A stretch of 18,008 bases of DNA from an uncultured Sphingobacteriales bacterium (GTDB taxonomy: Bacteria; Bacteroidota; Bacteroidia; Chitinophagales; Chitinophagaceae). The translations under genes and the position numbers were made by a program. The stretch is from NCBI GenBank assembly GCA_937991535.1, contig CALKHN010000103.1:1-18008 (forward strand), written 5' to 3'. This document shows positions 1 through 7,150 of this stretch, one piece after another. Position 1 is the stretch's first letter. Every line of letters starts with the position of its first letter. Below the pieces are notes generated by a model that was given only the letters and a program-made list of their open reading frames with translations, had not been told where the DNA came from and did no database searches.

Positions 1-540
1 TACTATATCAGGCCGTACATCTAATAACGCTTTAATACTCCGTTTGGCCTTTCTTACGGCTGCTGTTTGAAAAAGCTCTCCAACGGCATAGAATAACATT
101 ACAGCAACGCCTTCGGGATATTGTTTAATAGCAAATGCGCCAAGAGTTGCTATACTCATTAGAAAAAATTCTGAAAAGAATGCACCTTTCCTGATTGATT
201 CAACAGCCTCTTTCATTACCGGTAAACCCACAGGCAAGTAAGCCATAAAGTACCATATCAGACGAACATATCCTGTGAAGAAACGAGGCTTGAAATAATA
301 ATCTAAGACAATTCCAATAATAAGTATTACAAAACTTATTATTGCAGGAAAATAGGGCTTCCAGGTATTCGTTCTTTCTTCATTGGAAGAAGGTTTTTTA
401 ATTTTATTATTATCTTCTTTAGTCTCATTCAACAAATCTGTGACATTTGCTTTTGTATAAATTTTTTCTTCCTCTGAGCAACAAGTCATTCTTCCTTGTG
501 CATCATAACTATGAATATGATTTGGATCTGGATTTATCAT
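1..540 (-). CDS. Heavy-metal P1B-type ATPase (Zn/Cd/Pb type), N-terminal part only
   Basis: Open frame from ATG at 540-538 to the window edge (180 codons visible, C-terminus missing). It starts 24 bases after the stop of the preceding ATPase gene, so the two are probably co-transcribed. No CxxC HMA domain is present. The soluble N-terminus (about residues 1-60) has a His pair region (NHIHSY) and a Cys pair at 20-21 followed by acidic residues, a possible metal ligand set. Hydrophobic segments lie at about 63-82, 90-107, 126-138 and 142-158. The segment with GELFQTAAVRKAKRSIKALL (about 155-174) is the typical entry from TM4 into the actuator domain of cation-exporting P1B ATPases of the CadA/ZntA group. 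The CPC motif, phosphorylation site and ATP domain would lie outside the window, so metal specificity is inferred from family resemblance only. Confidence 0.85.
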   Translation of the reverse strand, partial: MINPDPNHIHSYDAQGRMTCCSEEEKIYTKANVTDLLNETKEDNNKIKKPSSNEERTNTWKPYFPAIISFVILIIGIVLDYYFKPRFFTGYVRLIWYFMAYLPVGLPVMKEAVESIRKGAFFSEFFLMSIATLGAFAIKQYPEGVAVMLFYAVGELFQTAAVRKAKRSIKALLDVRPDIV

Positions 541-564
541 TGTTTATATCATTGTTTATTAAAA

Positions 565-3060
565 CTATTTTCGATAACCCAGCAATCTCAAAGCATTAAA
601 CACCACCACCAATGTAGACCCTTCATGGCCAATTACCGCTGGCCCAATAGTGGCATATCCTAAAACAGTTAGCGGTATCAATATTACCACCATTCCCAGG
701 CTAATGAATAAGTTTTGCTTGATAATGCTGCTCGCTTTCTTACTTAAACCAATAGCAAAAGGAAGATTGGATAACTTATCTGCCATTAATGCTATGTCTG
801 CCGTTTCCAAAGCTACATCAGAGCCCGCGGCACCCATTGCTATACCTACCGTACTTTTTGCCATAGCAGGTGCATCGTTTACACCATCGCCTACCATTGC
901 TACTTTACCTTCCCTTGCTAATTTTTCAATCGCTTCTACTTTTTGCTCAGGCATTAAACTGCCTAAGGCTTCAGTTATTCCTATTTCTTTGGCAATGGAT
1001 TCAGCTACTTTTTGATTATCGCCGGTTAGCATAATCATCTTTTTGATTCCCAGTTTCTTTAGTTGGGCTAATGTTTCTTTTGCATCTTCCCTCTGGGTAT
1101 CCATAAGTGTAATAATGCCAACCAGTTTTTCATCCTGTTGCACCAGCATGGTGGTGTTTCCGGCTTTTTCAAAATCTTCCACTTTGGCTTTTATTTCATC
1201 AGAAACCTCACTTTTTTTTTCTGCAAGCAATTCTTTATTACCAATATGAATCGTGGTATTTTCATATTCCGCTTTTACACCACGCCCTGTTATTGCCTCA
1301 ACATTTCTTGCTGCGGGAACTTCCTTTTTTAATTTTTCCATTCCCCCTTTTACGATGGCGGCTGCCAATGGATGGTCGCTTAGTTTTTCTACAGAAATGA
1401 TTATGGACAAAAGTTGTTCTTCTGTTATTCCATTAAGTGGATATACACCGGTTAATTTTGGTTTGCCTTCTGTGAGCGTTCCGGTTTTATCAAAAGCAAT
1501 AGCACTAAGAGAACCTAATTCTTCCAAAGGCCTTCCACCCTTTATTAATACGCCGCCTCTTGCCGCTCTTGCCACGCCGCTCAATACTGCGCTTGGGGTT
1601 GCAATTGCCAATGCACAAGGGCTGGCAGCAACTAACACTGACATTGCCCGATAAAAACTTTCGCTAAAAGTTTCGTCTCTAACCAGGAAAACGAACAATA
1701 ATAATATCACCAAAATAAGGATTGCAGGCACGTAATATTTTTCCAGTTTATCGGTAAAATTTTGCGTTGGCGATTTTTGGGTTTGCGCTTCATTGACCAT
1801 TTGCACCAATCTTGCAATGGTAGAATCAGAGGAAATCTTACTTACTTTAATTTCCAATGCTTGTCCCCCGTTTATCGAACCGGCAAACACTCTGTACTTT
1901 GTATCCAGTTTATCTGCATTAGCAATATCAGTATTCGTATTCTCAACCGGCATTTTTTCAACCGGAACGCTTTCACCTGTAATAGGTGCCTGGTTCACAC
2001 TGCTGCTGCCATTTACTACAATGCCATCTGCCGAAATCGTTGAATTAGGTTTAACCACAATTACATCACTGGGTTTTAATTCTTCAATTTTTACTTCTTT
2101 TAATTCTGCACCTGTTTTTAACAGAGCTGTTTTTGGTGCTAATTCTGTTAAGGCAGCAATAGATTTTCGTGCTTTTTCCATTGCATAATGCTCCAGGGAA
2201 TGGCCAAGGCTAAACAGGAAAAGTAATAAAGCGCCTTCTGCCCAATGGCCTAAAATGGCTGCGCCTATTGCTGCAACCAACATCAAAAAATCTATTTCAA
2301 ATTCTCCTTTGCTGATTCCTTCAATGGCTTCTTTGGTTGTATAAAATCCTCCAAAGAAATAAGCGCCGATATAAAAACCAATGGATACATATTCAGATGT
2401 GCCTTTGATGAATGATAAGCCGAAACCAATACCTAACAAAGCACCGCAAATAATGGCAAAAATTAGTTCTGTGTTTTCTCCGAAAATACCACCGTGAGAA
2501 TGCTCATGGTCGTGTGTTGCATGCTCGGGGTTGTCGTCATGTTTTTTATCTTTGTGTTCATGCTTGCGTTCCTCTTTTGGTGCAGCAATTTCTTTGTGCA
2601 AATGAAAGTCTTCAACCTTATTTACTTTCAGTCCTGCCTCTTTGATTTGCTGGATGATTGTTTCCTCTGAAGTGGCTTCTTTATTGAACTCCAGTTGGAT
2701 AAACCCTGTACCCGAAACAGAAACATTCTGAACGCCTTTGTGCCTTCTTATGTTTGCTTCTATTCTTCTTGCATGTCGTGGGTGGCGAACACCTGCTGTT
2801 TCAATCAATAAATGGCCATACTGTTCTGTTATTTCTGCCCCTGCCTTCCTTGCTAGTTGCTCTACTTTATGTATGGAAATTGCTGAAGGGGCGTAATGAA
2901 AGCAAAGTTGTGCTTTCTTGCTTCCATCTTCCGGTATTACATGCACTTTATCAATACCTCTTTTGTATTGAAGGGATGCAATAATGCGGTTAACACATTC
3001 ATCCCTTTCATCGGGCACTTCCGGTAAAATAATATTCAGGTCTATTCTGGTTTTTTCCAT
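565..3060 (-). CDS. P1B-4-type heavy-metal-translocating P-type ATPase with cysteine-poor HMA-like N-terminus
   Basis: Complete 831-residue transition-metal exporter of the inner membrane. Visible landmarks: TGES at 361-364 (actuator), SPC at 480-482 in the transport helix, DKTGT at 524-528 (phosphorylated Asp524), SDHP at 561-564 (the P1B HP locus), GDGVND at 724-729, and HEGST at 812-816 in the last membrane region. SPC together with HEGS/GT is the signature of subgroup P1B-4 (CoaT, PfeT, CtpD, plant HMA1), linked to Co, Fe, Zn or Cd export. The N-terminus is unusual: two ferredoxin-like HMA-type segments (about 5-88 and 89-150) have no CxxC and only Cys22 and Cys53, and a His-rich linker follows (about 153-189, KHEHK, HATHDHEHSH). 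Start ATG at 3060-3058 lies 29 bases after the preceding small gene. Family and activity are certain; the exact metal is not. Confidence 0.93.
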   Translation of the reverse strand: MEKTRIDLNIILPEVPDERDECVNRIIASLQYKRGIDKVHVIPEDGSKKAQLCFHYAPSAISIHKVEQLARKAGAEITEQYGHLLIETAGVRHPRHARRIEANIRRHKGVQNVSVSGTGFIQLEFNKEATSEETIIQQIKEAGLKVNKVEDFHLHKEIAAPKEERKHEHKDKKHDDNPEHATHDHEHSHGGIFGENTELIFAIICGALLGIGFGLSFIKGTSEYVSIGFYIGAYFFGGFYTTKEAIEGISKGEFEIDFLMLVAAIGAAILGHWAEGALLLFLFSLGHSLEHYAMEKARKSIAALTELAPKTALLKTGAELKEVKIEELKPSDVIVVKPNSTISADGIVVNGSSSVNQAPITGESVPVEKMPVENTNTDIANADKLDTKYRVFAGSINGGQALEIKVSKISSDSTIARLVQMVNEAQTQKSPTQNFTDKLEKYYVPAILILVILLLFVFLVRDETFSESFYRAMSVLVAASPCALAIATPSAVLSGVARAARGGVLIKGGRPLEELGSLSAIAFDKTGTLTEGKPKLTGVYPLNGITEEQLLSIIISVEKLSDHPLAAAIVKGGMEKLKKEVPAARNVEAITGRGVKAEYENTTIHIGNKELLAEKKSEVSDEIKAKVEDFEKAGNTTMLVQQDEKLVGIITLMDTQREDAKETLAQLKKLGIKKMIMLTGDNQKVAESIAKEIGITEALGSLMPEQKVEAIEKLAREGKVAMVGDGVNDAPAMAKSTVGIAMGAAGSDVALETADIALMADKLSNLPFAIGLSKKASSIIKQNLFISLGMVVILIPLTVLGYATIGPAVIGHEGSTLVVVFNALRLLGYRK

Positions 3061-3089
3061 GATAATTTCTTTTGTTTGGTTTTTTATAA

Positions 3090-3287
3090 TTACTGATTTA
3101 CGTCTTTGACTGAAAACATAGAGAGATAGTGCGCTATTAACGATAACGCAACAAACAAAACCAGAAAAAGAACAATCAGAATAACTGTTAGGGCCATATT
3201 TCTTTTAGGTACAGCAGAGCGAAGGGGCCGCTTACTTTTTACTGGTGCTATTTTTTGTTTTTTCCTATGTGGCTTTTTCTTTCCCAT
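3090..3287 (-). CDS. Small basic single-helix membrane protein, unknown function
   Basis: 65 residues, not recognised. The first 30 are strongly basic (start MGKKKPHRKKQK) and lack acidic residues. One hydrophobic helix follows at about 31-54, then a short polar tail (FSVKDVNQ). By the positive-inside rule the basic arm should be cytoplasmic. It sits 29 bases upstream of the P1B-4 ATPase start and 33 bases after the STAS-like gene, so it is very probably co-transcribed with both. The architecture (Lys/Arg arm plus one helix) resembles that of the 67-residue ORF next to czcA at 11532-11735, although the sequences are not clearly related. It could be a small accessory or stabilising subunit of a transporter; that is inference only. 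Confidence 0.6.
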   Translation of the reverse strand: MGKKKPHRKKQKIAPVKSKRPLRSAVPKRNMALTVILIVLFLVLFVALSLIAHYLSMFSVKDVNQ

Positions 3288-3320
3288 TTAAAATTATAGC
3301 AACGTTTATTCAAAATGCAA

Positions 3321-3677
3321 TCAATTTTTTATCCAACACAAGGCTTTATCCTTTTCATCTAAATCAAAGAAATTTATTTCTGTCTTAATGAAAGGCCTTA
3401 TTAAACGTAATATCAAATAATGCCATTTTTTTTCACAGACCAATACTATTTTTTCATAACATCCGATGTGTTGCAAATCAAATTTTACATCATCCCAAAA
3501 TGCTTGCATCTGGTATTCTTCAAAACTTACTATTTCAAAATACCAACAAATCTTCTTAAACTTTTTCAAAGCATTTGTCATAATCGGCAATAATTTTTTA
3601 TAATCAGCATCGGTTAACTTACCATAGGCCCTTGTTGCGATTATGTTTTCTTTTGTTTCTGCTAAAACTTGTATCAT
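3321..3677 (-). CDS. SpoIIAA-like / STAS-fold protein
   Basis: 118-residue soluble protein. The pattern fits the SpoIIAA-like family (PF11964, formerly DUF3478): an initial beta strand followed by RAYGKLTDADYKKLLP (about 17-32), a conserved WYFEI strand (45-49), an FWDDVKFDL helix (60-68) and a late IKTEINFFD strand before a final helix ending ALCWIKN. Family members adopt the STAS/SEC14 fold and probably bind lipids or small hydrophobic ligands, but no enzymatic role is known. No signal peptide or membrane helix is present. It lies in the operon-like run between czcD and the P1B-4 ATPase, 69 bases after the upstream small membrane gene. Its role in metal handling, if any, is not evident from the sequence. 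Confidence 0.72.
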   Translation of the reverse strand: MIQVLAETKENIIATRAYGKLTDADYKKLLPIMTNALKKFKKICWYFEIVSFEEYQMQAFWDDVKFDLQHIGCYEKIVLVCEKKWHYLILRLIRPFIKTEINFFDLDEKDKALCWIKN

Positions 3678-3746
3678 TAAAATTTTTATTAAAAGGGTTG
3701 AATGATTTTCGATTGCATTTATGTAACAAACGCTTTCAAAAAGTGA

Positions 3747-3968
3747 TTAATTTTTGCTGAAGAATTTCTCATACTGGTCATGCAATTTCTTTAAAAGCCC
3801 CTTTCGTTTTATAAATACAGTTGATAAATAAATGAATGCAACAATAGACGATATTATATTTATACCTGCAAAGAATATTGAACGATAATCCGGCTGTATA
3901 AGATTGTAAATATTTACTACAATACAAATAGTAATTAAGCTCATTGTTATGTAGTAAAAGAATTTCAT
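3747..3968 (-). CDS. Small two-helix membrane protein, unknown function
   Basis: 73 residues, not recognised. Two hydrophobic segments at about 4-23 and 33-53 are separated by a short polar loop (NLIQPDYRSIFF), followed by a charged tail rich in Lys (KRKGLLKKLHDQYEKFFSKN). No Cys or paired His residues suggest metal binding. The ATG at 3968-3966 follows the czcD stop (3982) by only 13 bases, so the two are almost certainly on one mRNA. Length and layout suggest a small helical-hairpin membrane protein; function cannot be assigned. Confidence 0.6.
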   Translation of the reverse strand: MKFFYYITMSLITICIVVNIYNLIQPDYRSIFFAGINIISSIVAFIYLSTVFIKRKGLLKKLHDQYEKFFSKN

Positions 3969-3981
3969 AAAATAGCCGTTA

Positions 3982-4863
3982 TTAGAAATTACTTATTGTT
4001 TCATTATAATTTTCGCTTTCAATCTGAATCGTGGTATGCGCAATTTTAAAATCCCTTGTTATGTTATCCGTAATGAGCTTTAATATTTCATCAGGAATTG
4101 TTTCTTTATTAATAACTACATGAACACTTAATGCGTTTAACCCGGATGTTAATGACCATACATGTAAGTCATGCGTGCTTAAAACTCCGGGAATTTGAGT
4201 GATAGCCGTTTTAAGTTCAGCGATTTTTATATCAGTGGGAACGCCTTCAAGTAATATACCCACAGCGTCTTTTAATAAAATCCATGTTCTTGGTAAAATA
4301 AATAATCCGATACCGGCAGATATAATTGGGTCAGCATAATACCAACCTGTGGTAAGCATGATAATAGCCGCGGCAATTACACCAATTGAAGTGAGCATAT
4401 CAGATAACACTTCAAAATAGGCCCCTTTCATGTTAAGGCTTTGTTTAGAGCTTTTTCGAAGAATAAGCATACCTGCAATATTTACAACCAGGCCAATCGC
4501 GGCTATAATAAGCATGTTTTTGCTTGACACTTCAGGTGGCGATTGAAATCTTTTTACTGCCTCATAAAGAATATAAATTGAAACGAAAATCAGTATGATA
4601 GCATTTGCCAGAGCAGCCAAAATTTCTGCTCTATAATACCCATAGGTTCGTTGTTCAGTAGTTTTCCGTTGAGCAATATTAATAGCAAATAAGGCAAAGG
4701 CCAGGCCTCCCACATCCGTAAGCATGTGTCCCGCATCTGCCAGCAATGCAAGGCTATTAGTCAGTATACCTCCGATAACTTCAGCAGCAAGATAAGAAAG
4801 TGTTAAGCCTAATACCAGCTTAAGCTTTCCCTTATTTTGATAAGATGCCGATGTTACTTCCAT
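3982..4863 (-). CDS. czcD: CzcD-type cation diffusion facilitator (CDF) exporter
   Basis: 293-residue inner-membrane proton/divalent-cation antiporter (Zn, Cd, Co). Six hydrophobic segments occupy about 13-200. TM2 carries HMLTD (His46, Asp50), the first half of the transport site. TM5 reads FEVLSD, giving Glu151 and Asp155 where CzcD/ZitB proteins usually have His and Asp. The DPIISAGIGLFIL segment (178-190) is a typical TM6, and the C-terminal dimerisation domain contains HDLHVWSLTSG (231-241). The His-rich loop between TM4 and TM5 found in some members is absent. It is the first gene after the terminator at about 5160 and probably begins its own transcription unit running through the P1B-4 ATPase. 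I found no exact TAnnTTTG promoter in its upstream region. Confidence 0.93.
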   Translation of the reverse strand: MEVTSASYQNKGKLKLVLGLTLSYLAAEVIGGILTNSLALLADAGHMLTDVGGLAFALFAINIAQRKTTEQRTYGYYRAEILAALANAIILIFVSIYILYEAVKRFQSPPEVSSKNMLIIAAIGLVVNIAGMLILRKSSKQSLNMKGAYFEVLSDMLTSIGVIAAAIIMLTTGWYYADPIISAGIGLFILPRTWILLKDAVGILLEGVPTDIKIAELKTAITQIPGVLSTHDLHVWSLTSGLNALSVHVVINKETIPDEILKLITDNITRDFKIAHTTIQIESENYNETISNF

Positions 4864-5156
4864 AAATTTTATTTTAGGTGGTGCAAGACTTAAAAGGGCT
4901 TTTTACAATTAAAAGATTGAGCGATGACCACTTTGTTGATGTTCCATTGTTATTATATTTAAGCGTGAAAAAAATTAATCTTTATGTTCAATAAATTTCA
5001 CTTTATTAATATCCTCTCTTATTTAAAAGCGTATCAATTATTCATCTTTTTCATTGGCACTTCCTGTACTAGTTGCTCTTGCGAGCATTATATTATTTTG
5101 TGATTTTCCAAAACTTGTACCATAATTAATTGATTTTTTTAGTGACTAAAAGTTGT
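4864..5156 (-). other. Intergenic region upstream of czcD
   Basis: About 290 AT-rich bases between the terminator of the upstream unit and the czcD start. It should carry the czcD promoter, but no exact TAnnTTTG box is seen on the minus strand. A short open frame at 5038-5145 (ATG at 5088-5086, 16 residues from that ATG) has no further support. No strong palindrome or RNA gene was recognised. Confidence 0.5.
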
Positions 5157-5192
5157 AAAAAGCATGTACCACTATTTACAAATGGTACATGC
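5157..5192 (-). terminator. Intrinsic terminator closing the czc-mgtC unit
   Basis: Read on the minus strand, a perfect 10-bp inverted repeat GCATGTACCA / TGGTACATGC (arms 5192-5183 and 5171-5162, 11-base loop) is followed directly by TTTTT (5161-5157) and a further T/A-rich run. Only the minus strand has the T tract, so this is a one-way terminator for mRNA coming from mgtC. The hairpin begins two bases after the stop codon of a tiny reading frame at 5195. Confidence 0.8.
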
Positions 5193-5194
5193 AA

Positions 5195-5331
5195 TTAAGG
5201 CTGCTTCATTTGCTGCGCTCCAGGATGTGCATGGCAAGATTGTTTGCATTTGGCCCTGGCACAAGCTAAAAGCTTTGGATAAGAGTCTTTATGTTTGTGC
5301 CCCGGTGATTCCTATTTTGCTGGTTTTTCAT
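5195..5331 (-). pseudogene. Tiny Cys/His-rich reading frame apparently broken by a one-base frameshift
   Basis: An ATG at 5331-5329 on the minus strand begins MKNQQNRNHRG. If one G is added to the run of four G (CCCC at about 5300-5303 on the plus strand), the frame continues as a Cys/His-rich peptide containing ACARAKCKQSCHAHP and ends at TAA 5197-5195, for 45 residues in all. As written, the first frame instead stops after 21 residues, and the second frame has no start codon of its own. Support: same strand as all neighbours, position between mgtC (stop 5400) and a terminator that begins two bases later, and a CX4CX3CHxH cluster fitting a metal locus. It may be a decayed gene, a homopolymer sequencing error in a real gene, or chance. 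Confidence 0.35.
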
Positions 5332-5399
5332 TTTTTAAAATTTAAGCGAGCAAAAATGATTTAGCTGTTATCGTTGAAATTTAAAATAACGCTCTGCTA

Positions 5400-5867
5400 T
5401 TAATCACTTTTATCATTATTATTATCTGTGTTTTTTATCTTATTCTTCCATTGCATGTACCATTTTCTACGTTCTAACGACAACAGAAAATATATCATTA
5501 AGGAAGCAGTGATAGCAATGAAAAACATATCTAACCCTATCGCCACACCCACAGCAGCCGTACACCAAACAGTAGCTGCCGTAGTTAAACCTTGTGAAGA
5601 CTTAGAATCACTGTTCCGGTAAATAATGCCGGCTCCCAGAAAGCCAATGCCCGTTACGATGTTTGCTACTATTCGCGAAACAGAAGTAACATCATCGCCA
5701 ATATGCTCTGCAATTGTAGTAAACAAGGTTGCTCCTAAACAAACTGCTGCATAAGTTCTTATACCTGCGTCTTTTCCCTGCCTTTCTCTGTCTAAGCCAA
5801 TGAATAATCCTAAACCAAATGCTACAATAAGTTTGGGAATAATGATTAATTCAATTTCTATATTCAT
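5400..5867 (-). CDS. MgtC/SapB family membrane protein
   Basis: 155-residue inner-membrane protein. The MgtC N-terminal domain is clear: GLDRERQGKDAGIRT at 24-38, a glycine-rich helix with GIGFLGAGII at 73-82, and GLTTAATVW at 93-101 with the conserved Ala/Gly-rich helix after it. Hydrophobic segments lie at about 8-26, 38-55, 65-83 and 98-130. Only a short charged tail follows, so the soluble C-terminal domain of Salmonella MgtC is lacking. Proteins of this family act in adaptation to low Mg2+ and in modulating F-type ATP synthase or other transporters; a direct transport activity is not established. It follows the czcB stop by 56 bases and is probably the last intact gene of the czc unit. 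Confidence 0.9.
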   Translation of the reverse strand: MNIEIELIIIPKLIVAFGLGLFIGLDRERQGKDAGIRTYAAVCLGATLFTTIAEHIGDDVTSVSRIVANIVTGIGFLGAGIIYRNSDSKSSQGLTTAATVWCTAAVGVAIGLDMFFIAITASLMIYFLLSLERRKWYMQWKNKIKNTDNNNDKSD

Positions 5868-5923
5868 TTCTGCTATGTTTAAAATTGGCGGTTAAAATTT
5901 ATTTTCATTTTAATAACAATCAC

Positions 5924-7126
5924 CTATTCCTCTTCTTCAGTATTGTTCATTTTAGAAAGTAAATCGTAAGCACCTTTGGTAACCACTTTACTTTCCATAT
6001 TAAAATTGGAAGGTAATTGCACACCTGTAAAACCATTTTCAGTTACAGTAACACCTACTTCAATTCTCTTGAATTTTATGTGTTTATCAGCGGCACTATC
6101 TCCCTCTTTCGCATTTTCAACAACTTCTGCATTTGATTTATTTTCATCAAGAATAAAAATATAATTTTTGCCGCCTGCCTGCACAATTGCCTCTTGAGGC
6201 AAGGCTGTAGTTTCAGAAGCTCCGATTTCAATGATCGCATTAATAAACATGCCCGGTATAAGAGAAGGTACAGGATTTATTAACCTTCCACTTACCTGAA
6301 CAGTTCTGTCTGCATCAATATCTTTTCCTATCAAAAATATCTTCGCAATTCGTTCCGCATTATCCCCAGTTGCTTTAAATCGAATTTTTTGTCCCATTTT
6401 TATCTGCGGCAGATCCTTTTCAAAAACTTTTACTTTTACCAATATGTTTTTTGTATTGGCCATATCTGCAAGCACTTCATTTGGTCCCACATATTTTCCG
6501 ACGTTGGAATAAACATGCGTTATATACCCGCTAATAGGAGCGTGAATGCTCACACGTGATGTGAAGTTGCCACTCTTTACAGTTGCCGGATTAATATTTG
6601 CCAGCCGCAGTTTTGATTTTAGACCTTCTACACGGGCTACCATGCTTTTATATTCACTGCTTGCTCTTTGTAATGACTTTCGCGCTGCGATATTCTCCTT
6701 TACCAGTTCTTCCTGGCGCGATAGATCTTGCTTTAAAAAAGACAACTGGCTGCTGCTTTCCAAATAATCCTGCTGCATTTGTAAAAAATCGGGATTTTCT
6801 ATTACAGCAATTACTTCTCCCTTTCTTAAATATTTCCCTTCAATAACAGGGGTACTTTTTATAGTACCACCATAAGGAGACGTGATGCTTATGAACTGAT
6901 TAGGCGGCACATCTAAGGTGCCGGAAGCTTTTATGTAGCTGCCCAAATTAGTCATGGAAACTTTACCCAATTGAACATCGGCATTATTGTATTGGTCTTG
7001 TGAAAATTCAACAAGATTAGGGTCATTTGTTTCTGCAACAACTGTTTTCTCATCAGCTTTTTTGGCGGTGCAGGCTGCAAATAATAGGGTGATGGCAAAC
7101 AAACTTTTATAAACTATTTTATACAT
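5924..7126 (-). CDS. czcB: CzcB/CusB-type periplasmic adaptor lipoprotein of the RND metal efflux pump
   Basis: 400-residue membrane-fusion protein linking the CzcA pump to the outer-membrane channel. A lipoprotein signal peptide is visible: a short basic start, a hydrophobic run and FAAC with Cys19 as lipid-attachment site. Then come a beta-barrel/lipoyl half (about 60-112, including SPYGGTIKSTPVIEGKYLRK at 83-102), an alpha-helical hairpin (about 113-178), the second lipoyl half (RVSIHAPISGYI at 191-202), a beta-barrel region (227-300, with PGMFINAII) and a membrane-proximal domain ending in TEEEE. There is no C-terminal CusF-like or His-rich extension. It lies 24 bases after the fused czcA gene; this pump-then-adaptor order with the channel fused to the pump explains why no separate czcC is present. 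Confidence 0.93.
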   Translation of the reverse strand: MYKIVYKSLFAITLLFAACTAKKADEKTVVAETNDPNLVEFSQDQYNNADVQLGKVSMTNLGSYIKASGTLDVPPNQFISITSPYGGTIKSTPVIEGKYLRKGEVIAVIENPDFLQMQQDYLESSSQLSFLKQDLSRQEELVKENIAARKSLQRASSEYKSMVARVEGLKSKLRLANINPATVKSGNFTSRVSIHAPISGYITHVYSNVGKYVGPNEVLADMANTKNILVKVKVFEKDLPQIKMGQKIRFKATGDNAERIAKIFLIGKDIDADRTVQVSGRLINPVPSLIPGMFINAIIEIGASETTALPQEAIVQAGGKNYIFILDENKSNAEVVENAKEGDSAADKHIKFKRIEVGVTVTENGFTGVQLPSNFNMESKVVTKGAYDLLSKMNNTEEEE

Positions 7127-7150
7127 GCTATTAAAATTTTATTATATTTT

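Noticed and set aside
1253..1654. Plus-strand frame of 133 codons
   Set aside because: Antisense shadow within the P1B-4 ATPase gene, which has all catalytic motifs on the minus strand.
5038..5145. Short minus-strand open frame upstream of czcD (16 codons from its ATG)
   Set aside because: Too short and without a start for its upstream part; no motif or neighbour evidence.
5164..5364. Plus-strand frame of 66 codons between czcD and mgtC
   Set aside because: Its start lies inside the hairpin of the minus-strand terminator, it is opposite to all genes, and it is antisense to the Cys/His-rich frame; no recognisable family.
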